Source of the DNA: Gloeocapsa sp. PCC 7428
GTDB taxonomy: Bacteria > Cyanobacteriota > Cyanobacteriia > Cyanobacteriales > Chroococcidiopsidaceae
DNA: 64,000 nucleotides
Assembly: GCF_000317555.1 (NCBI RefSeq)
Contig: NC_019745.1
Location: 2,666,001 to 2,730,000, forward strand
Direction: 5' to 3'
Shown here: positions 43,277 to 52,206 of the stretch, one piece after another
How positions within the stretch are numbered: position 1 is the first letter of the stretch
How the letters are laid out: each line of letters opens with the position of its first letter
Position numbers and translations under genes: made by a program
Notes under the pieces: generated by a model
Databases searched by the model: none
Told to the model about the DNA's origin: nothing
What the model saw: only the letters and a program-made list of their open reading frames with translations

Positions 43277-45952
43277 ATGAAACTAAAGAATTTATTGCAA
43301 CTTTTATTACTAACAAGTTCTGTTTGGCCGTGGGGTGCTGTGAGCGTAACGGCTCAAGAAGTAGCAAAGCTGGATCATGATAAAACTATTACATCTGTAT
43401 TACGTAAATCTCGGTTAATTAGAGAGATTCCTCAAATTGGTGAAAGAGAGCGTCCTAGCACTAGCGCAATTATGTTAGTGCAGTCGCCAGCACCAACCAA
43501 CCCCTCTTCCGTCCAGAGGGGTGTTATACAAGTGACGGGTGTACAAGCTAATCCCACTGCACAAGGTGTGGAGGTGATATTACAGACAACTCAAGGAGAA
43601 CAACTGCAAATTACCAACCGCAGTACTGGAAATAACTTTATCGCAGATATACCTAATGCTCAATTGCGTTTATCCAATGGCGAGGCGTTCATATTTCGCT
43701 CGGAAAAACCAGTTGAGGGGATTACTGAGATAACGGTGACAAACCTTGATGCTAATACTATCAGGGTGACAGTAGCAGGTGAAACAGGTTTGCCAACAGT
43801 TGAGTTATTTGACAGTAACCAAGGGTTGATTTTTGGTTTGACACCTGCGACAACAGCAATGCAGCCACCACAGCAGCCTGAAGCTGAACAGCCAATGGGT
43901 GAAACACCACAAGAAGAACCAGCAGCGCAGGGTGATGAGCTGATTGAAATATTGGTAACGGGAGAGCAGGATGAGGGCTACAATCCTTCAGAGGCTTCGA
44001 CAGCAACGCGAACCGACACGCCCCTGCGCGACATTCCCCAATCGATTCAAGTCGTACCACAGCAGGTCATTCGCGATCAGCAAGCGACCCGAGTAGAGGA
44101 TGCTCTTAGAAATGTCCCTAGTGTCACTCAAGAGGGTGGATATTATTCATCAACAAGTAATTTTAGAATTCGTGGCTTTCGTACTGATGCAGAGAATGTT
44201 CTCAGGGATGGGTTGTTTGAGGGGGTGGGCAATGTTACTGGTCAAACGGTCGAAACTGATCTATTCAATATTGAGAGAGTAGAAGTTCTTCTAGGTCCAG
44301 CTTCAGTGCTGTATGGTTCCGCCGCTCCAGGTGGAACCATTAATCTTGTCACTAAACAGCCGCTGAGTGACCCCTTTTACCAGGTAGACGCAACAATCGG
44401 CAATTACAGTTTCTACAGGGGATTGGTTGATTTGTCAGGACCCTTAGATGATTCGAGATCAATTCTCTACAGACTAAATCTAGGCTATGAGAACTCCGGT
44501 AGTTTTATCGATTTTCTTGATAGAGAATCCTTGAGTATTTCACCAACATTGAGTTTCAGGCTCGGCGATCGCACAGAACTACTTGTAGAGGGAGAGTATG
44601 CCAGCATAGATACTGGATATTATCCTGGTCTACCTGCTATCGGCAGCATTCTGCCTAATCCGAATGGTGAAATTCCTCGCAATTTTAACCCTGTTGAACC
44701 TGGTGACGTTGTCCGAACAACTAACAGTAGAATTGGATATAGACTAGAACATCAATTCAGTGACAATTGGTTGTTACGCAATGCCTTCCGAGTCAGATTT
44801 TCGACATTGTATTCAGACACTGGTTTTCCTCTCAGCCTAGAAGATGATGAGCGAACTCTCAATCGTCTTCAGGAAATTAATGAAGGTGATGGCACAAACT
44901 ATGTGTTGGCAACAAACCTCATTGGTAATTTCTTGACTGGCTCGATTCGACATCAATTGCTAGTTGGAGTTGATTGGAATAGAGATAATGCAACATACAC
45001 ACGAAGCAACAGGGGCATCAGTCCAATTGATGTGTTTAACCCTGTGTATAATCAACCGCGAACAGAACCTTTTGAAATTAGCTTTAGCGATGATTACGAA
45101 ATCAATTCACTTGGGATTTATATCCAAGATCTAGTCAGCCTGACAGAGAATCTAAAATTATTACTCGGTTTGCGGTACGATACCCAAGATTACAACCTTC
45201 GCAGTCGAGTTGATGATTTCACACTTAGTCGGTTTGATAGTGCATTCTCCCCACGGGTCGGTATCGTCTATCAGCCAATTGAACCAATTTCACTCTATGC
45301 TAGTTATGCTCGTTCCTTTACTCCAGTATTGTTTGGAACTGCATTTGATGGCAGTCCATTTGAACCAGAGCGAGGGACTCAATATGAAGTGGGCGTTAAA
45401 GCAGATTTGAGCAATCAACTTTCAGCAACCCTTGCTTTCTATAACCTGACTCGCACTAACGTTCCTACGGATGATCCGGACAATATAGGCTTCTCTATCC
45501 AAACAGGTGAACAGCGCAGCCGAGGCATTGAACTTAATATTGGGGGTGAAATCTTACCTGGATGGAATATTATTGCTGGCTATGCCTATACTGATGCCCA
45601 AATCACACAAGACAACATTTTTCCCGTGGGTAATCGTTTAAATAATGTTCCAGAAAACTCATTCAACCTCTGGACAACCTATCAAATTCAACAAGGTGAA
45701 TTACAAGGCTTAGGCTTAGGCTTAGGCTTATTTTATGTAGGCGATCGCCCAGGAGATTTATTCAATACCTTTACAGTGCCCAGCTATCTCCGCACCGATG
45801 CTGCAATTTTTTACCAACGAAACCAATTTCGTGCTGCGCTCAATTTCACGAATTTATTCAACGTGGACTATTTTGAAAGCGCTGACAGTGATTTTCAGGT
45901 AATTGTCGGTAGACCATTTACTGTTCGGGGAACAATCTCCTGGGAGTTTTGA
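43277..45952 (+). CDS. TonB-dependent siderophore receptor with AMIN domain
   Basis: An 891-residue outer-membrane receptor for ferric siderophores. A signal peptide spans residues 1-27 (to VTAQE). An AMIN domain at about 75-175 (VIQVTGVQANPTAQGVEVIL) is a cyanobacterial hallmark. A Pro/Gln-rich linker and TonB-box region (IEILVTGEQ) follow, then the plug (TPLRDIPQSIQVVPQQVIRDQQ; VEVLLGPASVLYGSAAPGG) at about 245-360. The 22-strand barrel ends in Phe (TISWEF). Iron and FurA control is likely (inference). The binding protein follows after 39 bp. Confidence 0.93.
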   Translation: MKLKNLLQLLLLTSSVWPWGAVSVTAQEVAKLDHDKTITSVLRKSRLIREIPQIGERERPSTSAIMLVQSPAPTNPSSVQRGVIQVTGVQANPTAQGVEVILQTTQGEQLQITNRSTGNNFIADIPNAQLRLSNGEAFIFRSEKPVEGITEITVTNLDANTIRVTVAGETGLPTVELFDSNQGLIFGLTPATTAMQPPQQPEAEQPMGETPQEEPAAQGDELIEILVTGEQDEGYNPSEASTATRTDTPLRDIPQSIQVVPQQVIRDQQATRVEDALRNVPSVTQEGGYYSSTSNFRIRGFRTDAENVLRDGLFEGVGNVTGQTVETDLFNIERVEVLLGPASVLYGSAAPGGTINLVTKQPLSDPFYQVDATIGNYSFYRGLVDLSGPLDDSRSILYRLNLGYENSGSFIDFLDRESLSISPTLSFRLGDRTELLVEGEYASIDTGYYPGLPAIGSILPNPNGEIPRNFNPVEPGDVVRTTNSRIGYRLEHQFSDNWLLRNAFRVRFSTLYSDTGFPLSLEDDERTLNRLQEINEGDGTNYVLATNLIGNFLTGSIRHQLLVGVDWNRDNATYTRSNRGISPIDVFNPVYNQPRTEPFEISFSDDYEINSLGIYIQDLVSLTENLKLLLGLRYDTQDYNLRSRVDDFTLSRFDSAFSPRVGIVYQPIEPISLYASYARSFTPVLFGTAFDGSPFEPERGTQYEVGVKADLSNQLSATLAFYNLTRTNVPTDDPDNIGFSIQTGEQRSRGIELNIGGEILPGWNIIAGYAYTDAQITQDNIFPVGNRLNNVPENSFNLWTTYQIQQGELQGLGLGLGLFYVGDRPGDLFNTFTVPSYLRTDAAIFYQRNQFRAALNFTNLFNVDYFESADSDFQVIVGRPFTVRGTISWEF

Positions 45953-45991
45953 GCTTGAATCGTTGGTATTAATTGGGAGAAAACATTTGCT

Positions 45992-46990
45992 ATGAAGTTA
46001 CGCAGCTTTGGATTATCCTCGCTTTGGTCTTTTCTAGTGGGAATTCTGATCGCATTCTTAGTCACTGCTTGCAGTAATCGCATTGTTCATTCTCCCAATC
46101 CTCAGCTTGTCAAACTTCCAACAGATAAATGTCGAATGGTGCAACACGCAATAGGGGAGACTTGCATTCCTCTCAATCCACAGCGAATTGTCATCATAGA
46201 TGGTGATACTTTGTTTCATGCCCTAGCATTAAATATTAAGCCCATTGCAGTCTTTGCACCTGAAGCAGTATTGAATGTTTCATATGTTAAGGATAGGCTA
46301 AACGGAGTTGAAGCAATTCCAACCACTAGCAACAAACCAAATTTAGAAAAACTATTGTTGTTAAATCCCGACTTGATTATGGGTTATTCCGAATACATAA
46401 ATCAAGAAAATTATGAACTGTTATCAAAAATCTCTCCCACAGTATCGTTGCCTTCGACAGAAACTTTATCTGGTTTACCTGACTGGAAAAAAATATTTCT
46501 TAATACGGCAACAATGTTCAAAAAAGTGGAGATTGCTAACCAATTAATAGACGAGTATAAACATCGTGCTGAGAAACTAAAACAGACAATTAATAATCAT
46601 CAGCACAGTGAGCTTAGAGTTGCATATCTCGAAGCTTATGTTGGTTTATCATATCTTTCTCGCAGTGATTCTTTTGCTGGCGAGATACTTAGTGATGTTG
46701 GATTCCAGCTTCCTCCAGTCCCGCCACATACTGAATCATTTCAGGGTTTACTTCCAATTTCCGAGGAAGCCTTACCAGAAATTGATAGTGATGTTTTATT
46801 TATTGGGGCATACGGAGATGATAAATCAACCCTTGAGAAATTTCAGCAGAAACCTTTATGGTCTCACGTCAAGGCAGTTCAGAAAAATCAAGTATATGTT
46901 GTTAGTTTCATAGTTTGGCGAGGATACAATATACTTGCTGCTAATGCAGTACTAGATGACATTGAGAAATACTTAGTCAATACACCGTAA
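45992..46990 (+). CDS. Iron-siderophore ABC transporter substrate-binding lipoprotein
   Basis: A 332-residue FecB/FhuD-like periplasmic binding protein. It has a lipoprotein signal with lipobox LVTAC (about residue 27), then GETCIPLNPQRIVIIDGDTL and LEKLLLLNPDLIMGYSEY, both typical of helical-backbone binding proteins. It hands ferric siderophore to an inner-membrane ABC permease. No permease or ATPase gene is adjacent, so these must be elsewhere. The frame resumes after its stop as a tandem C-terminal fragment (47027-47146). Confidence 0.9.
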   Translation: MKLRSFGLSSLWSFLVGILIAFLVTACSNRIVHSPNPQLVKLPTDKCRMVQHAIGETCIPLNPQRIVIIDGDTLFHALALNIKPIAVFAPEAVLNVSYVKDRLNGVEAIPTTSNKPNLEKLLLLNPDLIMGYSEYINQENYELLSKISPTVSLPSTETLSGLPDWKKIFLNTATMFKKVEIANQLIDEYKHRAEKLKQTINNHQHSELRVAYLEAYVGLSYLSRSDSFAGEILSDVGFQLPPVPPHTESFQGLLPISEEALPEIDSDVLFIGAYGDDKSTLEKFQQKPLWSHVKAVQKNQVYVVSFIVWRGYNILAANAVLDDIEKYLVNTP

Positions 46991-47026
46991 ATTAATGTTC
47001 AAACTCACGTTATTTATCTGCAAATC

Positions 47027-47146
47027 CTACAATTTCAACAAAATCGTGTTTATCATGTAGACCCTGAAGTTTGGAGAGGTCGAAATCCATTTGCGGCTGA
47101 TGCAGTTATTGATGACTTGTACAAATATTTAGTTAACGCACCTTAA
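47027..47146 (+). pseudogene. C-terminal fragment of a second siderophore-binding protein
   Basis: In frame with the upstream gene but after its stop, this reads LQFQQNRVYHVDPEVWRG and ends DDLYKYLVNAP. That aligns with the C-terminus of the preceding protein (VQKNQVYVVSFIVWRG; DDIEKYLVNTP). No start codon or N-terminus exists. It is a relic of a tandem paralogue. Confidence 0.8.
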
Positions 47147-47260
47147 ACCTATGCCTAAACACATCTTGTTTGTTTACAAATTCTGTCACCCTTTTTCTAA
47201 AGACCAATCTGTTGAGGAAATATGAAAAGGGGTAAACAAAAAGGCGATGCAACCTCATCA

Positions 47261-47362
47261 TCAGCGCGATCTTTCATCCAACCAAGCCTGTAAATCATCC
47301 ACACTCGTAAAATCCAACAATGCCTCACTCAACTGAGAAAGTGCTACAGCCTTAATAGATTT
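47261..47362 (-). pseudogene. Relic of a DUF4351/Rpn-type C-terminus
   Basis: The minus strand reads IKAVALSQLSEALLDF then TSVDDLQAWLDERSR and a stop. This is the C-terminal DUF4351 motif of Rpn-type proteins. An in-frame stop lies just upstream and no nuclease domain is present. The remaining 46991-47516 gap holds nothing else visible. Confidence 0.65.
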
Positions 47363-47516
47363 TATACAACTTTATATCAAAAGTAATAAAGGAAATGCAA
47401 TTTGGAAACAGATTCCTGAAATCTTATAGTCTGCTATTTTTGCCCAAATTCCCCTATCAAAAACTGAAGTTAGGTACGATGAATATATAATTTAACTTTG
47501 ATTAACAGGTATAAGT

Positions 47517-47729
47517 GTGGAAATTCAAGAATTAAAAGCATTGATTAAAGAGACTATGCGCGAAGTTTTAAAAGAAGAAAGATTTCACCTGTGTCAAATT
47601 CTAATACCTTACGTAAGCGATGAAGAACAGTGCGAACTTGAAGCCGAATTTGGTGTACCTTCTTTATATGCGGATGATGAAGTAATTGATATGACTGATT
47701 GGCTAAAAAATGGCAATAAAGTTTCGTAA
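47517..47729 (+). CDS. Putative antitoxin of a RelE-type pair
   Basis: A 70-residue acidic protein starting at GTG, with an N-terminal helix (EIQELKALIKETMREVLKEE). It overlaps the start of a RelE-like toxin reading frame by 20 bp, the usual antitoxin-first layout. I do not recognise the antitoxin family. Its partner toxin is frameshifted, so the pair may no longer be active. Confidence 0.65.
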   Translation: MEIQELKALIKETMREVLKEERFHLCQILIPYVSDEEQCELEAEFGVPSLYADDEVIDMTDWLKNGNKVS

Positions 47730-47990
47730 GCAAGGAATTAAGTTTTTACAAAAAGCAAATCTCGAAGATGTTGAAAATATTCGCGAACAACTCAAAAAAT
47801 TGTTATTGCTATTGAAGAACAAGGAATTATCCCCTTTACAGAACTAGATATCAAAAAAATGAAAGGTGATTGGGAGGGATTTTACAGATTACGTATAGGT
47901 AAAAATAGGATTATTTTTACAGTCGATATTGAATCCAAAGATATCGAAATTTATGCAATTGGTGCGAGAGGAGATATTTATAAAAAATAA
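47710..47990 (+). pseudogene. RelE/ParE-type toxin with one-base deletion
   Basis: The ATG frame reads MAIKFRKQGIKFLQKANL then EDVENIREQLKK, and is lost at an A6 run (47794-47799). One more A would continue as IVIAIEEQGIIPFTELD, MKGDWEGFYRLRIGKNRIIF and AIGARGDIYKK, a typical RelE-like toxin of 93 residues. The total length, 281 bp, is one short of a multiple of three. So the lesion is a single missing A. Confidence 0.85.
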
Positions 47991-48092
47991 ATAGCTATGT
48001 ATTACCCCAATTATGGGTAGTATTTTTATCTTTGGATATGAGTTTAATATCTTAGAAAAAAGCACTCCTCTATCAGTTATCAATTTTACTGT

Positions 48093-48755
48093 TCACTGAT
48101 GTAATCGCAATTCACCAAATCGTTCGCGATAGCGGGCAAGCTGTTCTTCGGATGTCAAATATCGCCGTCCCTGTTGGTTATACCAGTAAAGCGCCTCTCG
48201 CCGTATATCTCCATCTTGATAGGGATGTCTGCCAATTCCCAAACCAACTTCTGGCATCCAGTAAGGTTCACCAATTTGAAGTTCATATGCGTCATGCACC
48301 AAACGATAAACCTCAAACGGTTGATGTTGATCGCGTCGCCAATATTGAGGGTTGTAAATTACGTAATACACCACCCCCAATCGGGCATAGGTATCCATTT
48401 TTGGATCGTATTCGCCACCTGGCGTCAGAGAGACAACCTCCAGCACGAAGCATGGTACAACTTCCTCCTCCCAAACCACATAGCTTTTGCGCGATTGCCC
48501 TCCCTTATGCCGCTCAACCCCCAAACTCAGAAACCGATCTGGCACAATCGGCACCAGGGGATTGATCCCAGTCGTATGGTAAACCCCCATCTCCACGCCA
48601 AAAAACCAGTCATTGCGGTCTGCCCAAATGAACTTGAGTAAGAACAGCAGAATATTAGGAATTAAATTTTAGTCTTCATTATCCACAGGGGTGTCATCAG
48701 AACAGGGAAGCTCATCGCTGCTCGGCAGGTGAAGCCATCGATTAGACTGTACCAT
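48093..48755 (-). pseudogene. Uma2-family endonuclease gene with nonsense codon
   Basis: Uma2 (DUF820) proteins are PD-(D/E)XK-type nucleases abundant in cyanobacteria. From ATG 48755 the frame reads MVQSNRWLHLPSSDELP and VDNED, then TAA (48669-48671), then NLIPNILLFLLKFIWADRND and the full conserved part (FVLEVVSLTPGGEYDPKMDTYARLGV, catalytic Glu/Asp region). One C-to-T change could have created the stop. A shorter product from ATG 48596 would lack the N-terminal third. Likely inactive. Confidence 0.8.
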
Positions 48756-48808
48756 CGCCAACACCACCCTTGAGAGAATTAGTATCTTTATTGTAAGAGC
48801 ACACCACT

Positions 48809-49507
48809 ATGTCAAACAAAACCCTAGATCTCACCGATGCCGCTGGAGAACTCCAACCTAATCTCTACGAATACTTGCTCTCTGTTTCCCTACGCGAAAC
48901 TGAAATTTTGTCCCAACTGCGGCAAGAAACCGCCCAACATCCTGAAGGCGATATGCAAATTTCTCCTGATCAAGGACAGTTTATGGCATTGCTGGTGCAG
49001 CTTATTGGAGCCAAGAAAACGCTAGAAATCGGTACATTCACGGGATACAGCACGCTGTGGTTGGCACTGGCGTTACCCGAAGATGGAATTGTAGTTACCT
49101 GTGATATAAGTGAAGAGGATACCGCGATCGCGCGTCGCTACTGGCAAGCCGCAGGTGTCACGCATAAAATTGACTTGCACATTGCACCTGCGATCGAAAC
49201 GCTGGATCAACTGCTATTGGATGGACAGGCAGAAACCTTTGATTTTGTCTTTATTGATGCTGATAAAGTCGAGTACAAAGATTATTATGAGAAATCCCTG
49301 CAACTCATCCGTCCAGGTGGATTGATCGCGATTGATAATGTGCTTTGGTGTGGCAGAGTCATCGATCCTGATTTTGATGATGAGTGTACGATCGCAATTC
49401 GCGAGTTGAATCAATTCCTGCATCGCGATCAGCGAGTCGCACTGAGTTTAGTAGCGATCGCTGATGGATTGACACTCGCGCTCAAACGTCCTCTAAACCA
49501 AGCGTGA
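48809..49507 (+). CDS. Class I SAM-dependent O-methyltransferase
   Basis: A 232-residue enzyme of the caffeoyl-CoA/catechol O-methyltransferase-like family 3. The glycine-rich SAM loop is LEIGTFTGYST (about 72-82). VTCDISEEDTAIARRYW, FDFVFIDADKVEYKDYYE (metal-binding Asp) and GGLIAIDNVLWCGRV follow in the usual order. Small bacterial members methylate catechol-type compounds or tRNA (TrmR); the substrate here is not predictable. It is divergent from the broken uma2 gene. Confidence 0.87.
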   Translation: MSNKTLDLTDAAGELQPNLYEYLLSVSLRETEILSQLRQETAQHPEGDMQISPDQGQFMALLVQLIGAKKTLEIGTFTGYSTLWLALALPEDGIVVTCDISEEDTAIARRYWQAAGVTHKIDLHIAPAIETLDQLLLDGQAETFDFVFIDADKVEYKDYYEKSLQLIRPGGLIAIDNVLWCGRVIDPDFDDECTIAIRELNQFLHRDQRVALSLVAIADGLTLALKRPLNQA

Positions 49508-49508
49508 T

Positions 49509-49640
49509 TTAATCCTCGTGGTCTTCAAAAGGATCGCTCAACTCCTTAGAAGGAGGACCAAATGAAGTATAGATCGACAACGCTGTAATCGCGATAACGA
49601 TGGCGGCGAGAGAAATGCTAAGAACTGTTGCGGGTTCCAT
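49509..49640 (-). CDS. psbN: Photosystem II assembly protein PsbN
   Basis: A 43-residue single-helix protein, MEPATVLSISLAAIVIAI, ending GPPSKELSDPFEDHED. The helix and the conserved GPPSKxLxDPFxxHED tail identify PsbN, which assists reaction-centre assembly but is not a subunit. It is encoded antiparallel to, and 86 bp from, psbH, a conserved cyanobacterial and plastid arrangement. Confidence 0.97.
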   Translation of the reverse strand: MEPATVLSISLAAIVIAITALSIYTSFGPPSKELSDPFEDHED

Positions 49641-49726
49641 AGGCTAGATTAAAATTATGAGTGCTATTCCTATAGAATATTACAGAAGATTAAAAAATGC
49701 TGTTGCAACGAATCTTAAGGTGACTC

Positions 49727-49936
49727 ATGGCACAACGGACTTGGTTGGGAGATATTCTCAAACCCTTGAATTCTGAATATGGTAAAGTGACCCGTGGTTG
49801 GGGAACAACGCCATTGATGGCAGTATTTATGGTGTTATTTTTCGTATTCCTGTTGATTATTCTGCAAATCTACAACTCTTCTCTACTCTTTGAAAGACCA
49901 GATATTTCTCCAGATTGGACAAACATAGGTGGCTAA
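49727..49936 (+). CDS. psbH: Photosystem II protein PsbH
   Basis: A 69-residue thylakoid protein. The N-terminus [20 protein letters not shown] and the single helix ([24 protein letters not shown] region, about 29-50) are diagnostic. PsbH helps in QB-site electron transfer, bicarbonate binding and photosystem II stability. It lacks the phosphorylated N-terminal extension of plants, as expected. A strong terminator follows. Confidence 0.97.
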   Translation: MAQRTWLGDILKPLNSEYGKVTRGWGTTPLMAVFMVLFFVFLLIILQIYNSSLLFERPDISPDWTNIGG

Positions 49937-49972
49937 TTCCTCTTGTCACAAAGCGGGAAACACCCATTTAAT

Positions 49973-49996
49973 CCCGGTTCAACCGGGTTTTTTTTT
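49973..49996 (+). terminator. Rho-independent terminator of psbH
   Basis: A CCCGGTT / AACCGGG hairpin is followed by nine T, 37 bp after the psbH stop. Confidence 0.9.
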
Positions 49997-50091
49997 GAAG
50001 TTTTATACTGGATGGGTAGTGAGTGACTGGTAAAATCAGGCATATTGCCCAAAAGAGGAGTCCTGGTTTTTAAACAAAGGAGAACTGAAGC

Positions 50092-50364
50092 GTGAATATT
50101 TTTGGAATTGGTTTGCCAGAAATGGCTGTGATCATGATTGTGGCGCTGTTAATCTTTGGTCCTAAAAAGCTACCAGAGATTGGTCGTAGCATGGGTAAAG
50201 CAGTGCGTGGATTTCAAGAAGCTTCTAAAGAATTTGAAAATGAATTCAAGCGCGAAGCTGAACAAATTGAGCAAGCTGTACAGACAACCGCACAACTAGA
50301 ACCCAAGCAAATCGCTGCGGCTGAAGCTTCAGAAAATAACACAACTTCGTCGCCACAAAGTTAA
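50092..50364 (+). CDS. tatA: Twin-arginine translocase TatA/E
   Basis: A 90-residue protein starting at GTG with AAAGGAG upstream. The N-terminal helix (FGIGLPEMAVIMIVALLIFGP) is followed by the PKKLPEIGRSMGKAVRGFQE amphipathic helix, the hallmark of TatA. A disordered acidic tail follows. TatA forms the pore that moves folded proteins across the plasma/thylakoid membrane. It lies upstream of pth, 35 bp away. Confidence 0.93.
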   Translation: MNIFGIGLPEMAVIMIVALLIFGPKKLPEIGRSMGKAVRGFQEASKEFENEFKREAEQIEQAVQTTAQLEPKQIAAAEASENNTTSSPQS

Positions 50365-50399
50365 GCTTTGGATTTCAGACGAATACAAACAAGCTAGTC

Positions 50400-51038
50400 A
50401 TGACAAAAGCGACTCCACAATCAGTGGTTATCCCGCAACTGATTGTCGGATTGGGAAATCCAGAACCAAAATACGAACAAACTCGACATAACATCGGCTT
50501 TGCGGCTGTAGACGCTTTAGCACGTTCCTGGAAAATGCCCCTGTCAGAAAATCGTAAGTTTCAGGGAGAATTTGGCGAAGGCGTCAGCCCAAACCGTGAA
50601 AAAATTCGCTTACTTAAGCCGCTAACTTACATGAATAATTCAGGACAGGCAATTCGTGCGGTTGTTGATTGGTTTAAACTGCCTCCTGAGTCAATTTTAG
50701 TTATTTATGATGATATGGATTTACCTGTCGGAAAAATCCGGTTGCGTTTATCCGGTTCGGCGGGGGGACATAATGGCATGAAAAGCGCGATCGCGCATCT
50801 CGGTACGCAAAATTTTCCTCGTCTACGGATTGGCATTGGCAAGCCAGAACAAGCTGTCAGCAATAACGGTAAAACAATTTCTCATGTTTTAGGACGATTC
50901 TCTCCAACAGAAAATCAAGTTGTCACTAAGCTTCTACCCTTAGTAGTTGACTGTGTTGAACTGTGTTTAAAGCAGGGAGTAGAAAAAGCAATGAATCGCT
51001 ATAACACTGTTGATCTTGCTGCGACGCAAGATTCTTAG
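50400..51038 (+). CDS. pth: Peptidyl-tRNA hydrolase
   Basis: A 212-residue hydrolase that recycles peptidyl-tRNA released from stalled ribosomes. The N-terminal VGLGNPEPKYEQTRHNIGF carries the catalytic His. KPLTYMNNSGQAI, VIYDDMDLPVGKIRLR (catalytic Asp) and GSAGGHNGMKS follow. A short extension at the C-terminus is polar. Family diagnostic throughout; full length. Confidence 0.95.
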   Translation: MTKATPQSVVIPQLIVGLGNPEPKYEQTRHNIGFAAVDALARSWKMPLSENRKFQGEFGEGVSPNREKIRLLKPLTYMNNSGQAIRAVVDWFKLPPESILVIYDDMDLPVGKIRLRLSGSAGGHNGMKSAIAHLGTQNFPRLRIGIGKPEQAVSNNGKTISHVLGRFSPTENQVVTKLLPLVVDCVELCLKQGVEKAMNRYNTVDLAATQDS

Positions 51039-51056
51039 CTTACTCAATAAAAGCGA

Positions 51057-51090
51057 AAACGGACTTTGTGATCGCAAAATCCGTTTTTTT
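51057..51090. terminator. Terminator between convergent pth and rpsU
   Basis: AACGGA and TCCGTT arms plus a second TTTG/CAAA pair form a hairpin followed by seven T on the plus strand. A-rich sequence on the left can serve the minus-strand rpsU. Confidence 0.7.
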
Positions 51091-51174
51091 CACTTACAGT
51101 AATGAATACTTTTGATGTTTTCCCAGTGGCTTACTGAATTCAATGAAGTCAAGCACGACTGGTAACAAAACATC

Positions 51175-51354
51175 TTATCTAAAACGTCTCTTCCGCCGCG
51201 CTGCTACTGCTTTACGCTTACGCTTTTCTTGCGGTGTTTCAAAATGCCGATGATATTTCACATCTGCGAGAATGCCAGCTTTTGAAACTTGGCGCTTAAA
51301 TCGCCGCAAAGCTGAATCAATACCTTCATTTTCTCCTAGAACCACTTGGGTCAT
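51175..51354 (-). CDS. rpsU: 30S ribosomal protein S21
   Basis: A 59-residue basic protein, [20 protein letters not shown], then KRRFR at the end. The helical core with [14 protein letters not shown] and the Arg/Lys-rich tail identify S21, which helps 30S subunits select mRNAs. GGAG precedes the ATG. It is downstream of an RRM gene on the same strand, the rbpA-rpsU order known in Anabaena, with possible cold-responsive co-transcription. Confidence 0.95.
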   Translation of the reverse strand: MTQVVLGENEGIDSALRRFKRQVSKAGILADVKYHRHFETPQEKRKRKAVAARRKRRFR

Positions 51355-51589
51355 TATTGCTCCTTTCTGAATACAACTAATCTAATTGTAATGCGGCTTT
51401 AGGTTGATCTAAAAGTACAGTTTAAACATAGCTTAGAGGTCAGTTATAGAGCAGAGAAAGCAAAGGAAGCTATAGCCCTGAGAAGTACTTTAGAGCAAGA
51501 ACTCATAAGACTCAGGGAAGTTATTGTATTGATACACTAGCCTCTAGTTCTGCTCTAGTCACTAACCACCAGCCCCCACTCACTCTTAC

Positions 51590-51901
51590 TTAATAACGTC
51601 CCCGCGAGAACTTACCGTTGCTGCTACCACGATTGTCACGATAACGATTGCCTTTGTCTTCACGCGGCTTTGCTTTATTAACTTTCAAGCTACGTCCCAT
51701 CCATTCAGCACCATCTAAAGCCTCAATCGCTGCGGTTTCTTCGGCTTCAGAAGACATTTCCACAAAACAAAAACCACGCGGACGACCGGTTTCGCGATCG
51801 GTGGGAACTTGAACTTGTTTGACGTTGCCGTACTCTCCAAAAACTGCAAGGATATCTTCTTGGGTAACTTGGTAGGATAAATTACCTACGTAGATCGACA
51901 T
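51590..51901 (-). CDS. RRM-type RNA-binding protein (Rbp)
   Basis: A 103-residue protein with one RNA-recognition motif. RNP2 is IYVGNL (3-8) and RNP1 is RGFCFVEM (about 42-49). A short Gly/Arg-rich tail (YRDNRGSSNGKFSRGRY) follows. Cyanobacterial Rbps of this type are cold-induced and bind RNA; some target photosynthesis mRNAs to thylakoids. The 300-bp upstream gap has an unusual leader, and 52093-52123 is a tandem low-complexity repeat (GAGGTCAGGG units). rpsU follows on the same strand after 235 bp. Confidence 0.92.
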   Translation of the reverse strand: MSIYVGNLSYQVTQEDILAVFGEYGNVKQVQVPTDRETGRPRGFCFVEMSSEAEETAAIEALDGAEWMGRSLKVNKAKPREDKGNRYRDNRGSSNGKFSRGRY

Positions 51902-52092
51902 TCAATATCTCCAAAAATCAATTTCGTTTGTAAAGCTCCAGTTTCGGAGATATGCCTGTCAACACAGAAAACGTTCTGTAGCAAAAACAAAGCTTTCAAC
52001 CGAATCTGACTCACGGCTGCTAATTTAACACAAAATTTAGCGTGAGGGGTACGGAATAAAGCATAAGAGCAATTCAAATTTACAATGTAGTC

Positions 52093-52123
52093 GAGGTCAG
52101 GGTTCAGAGGTCGGAGGTCAGGG
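52093..52123. repeat. Tandem heptamer-like repeat
   Basis: GAGGTCAGGGTTCAGAGGTC-type units recur, the reverse of strings at 27613-27631 and 32102-32139. Confidence 0.6.
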
Positions 52124-52206
52124 ATAAAAGCTATTCATAGCAATGCTTTTGGATCGGAATATCCTCACTTTCCCCTCAATTCTTTGTCAACGTCTACTGC
52201 CATATT

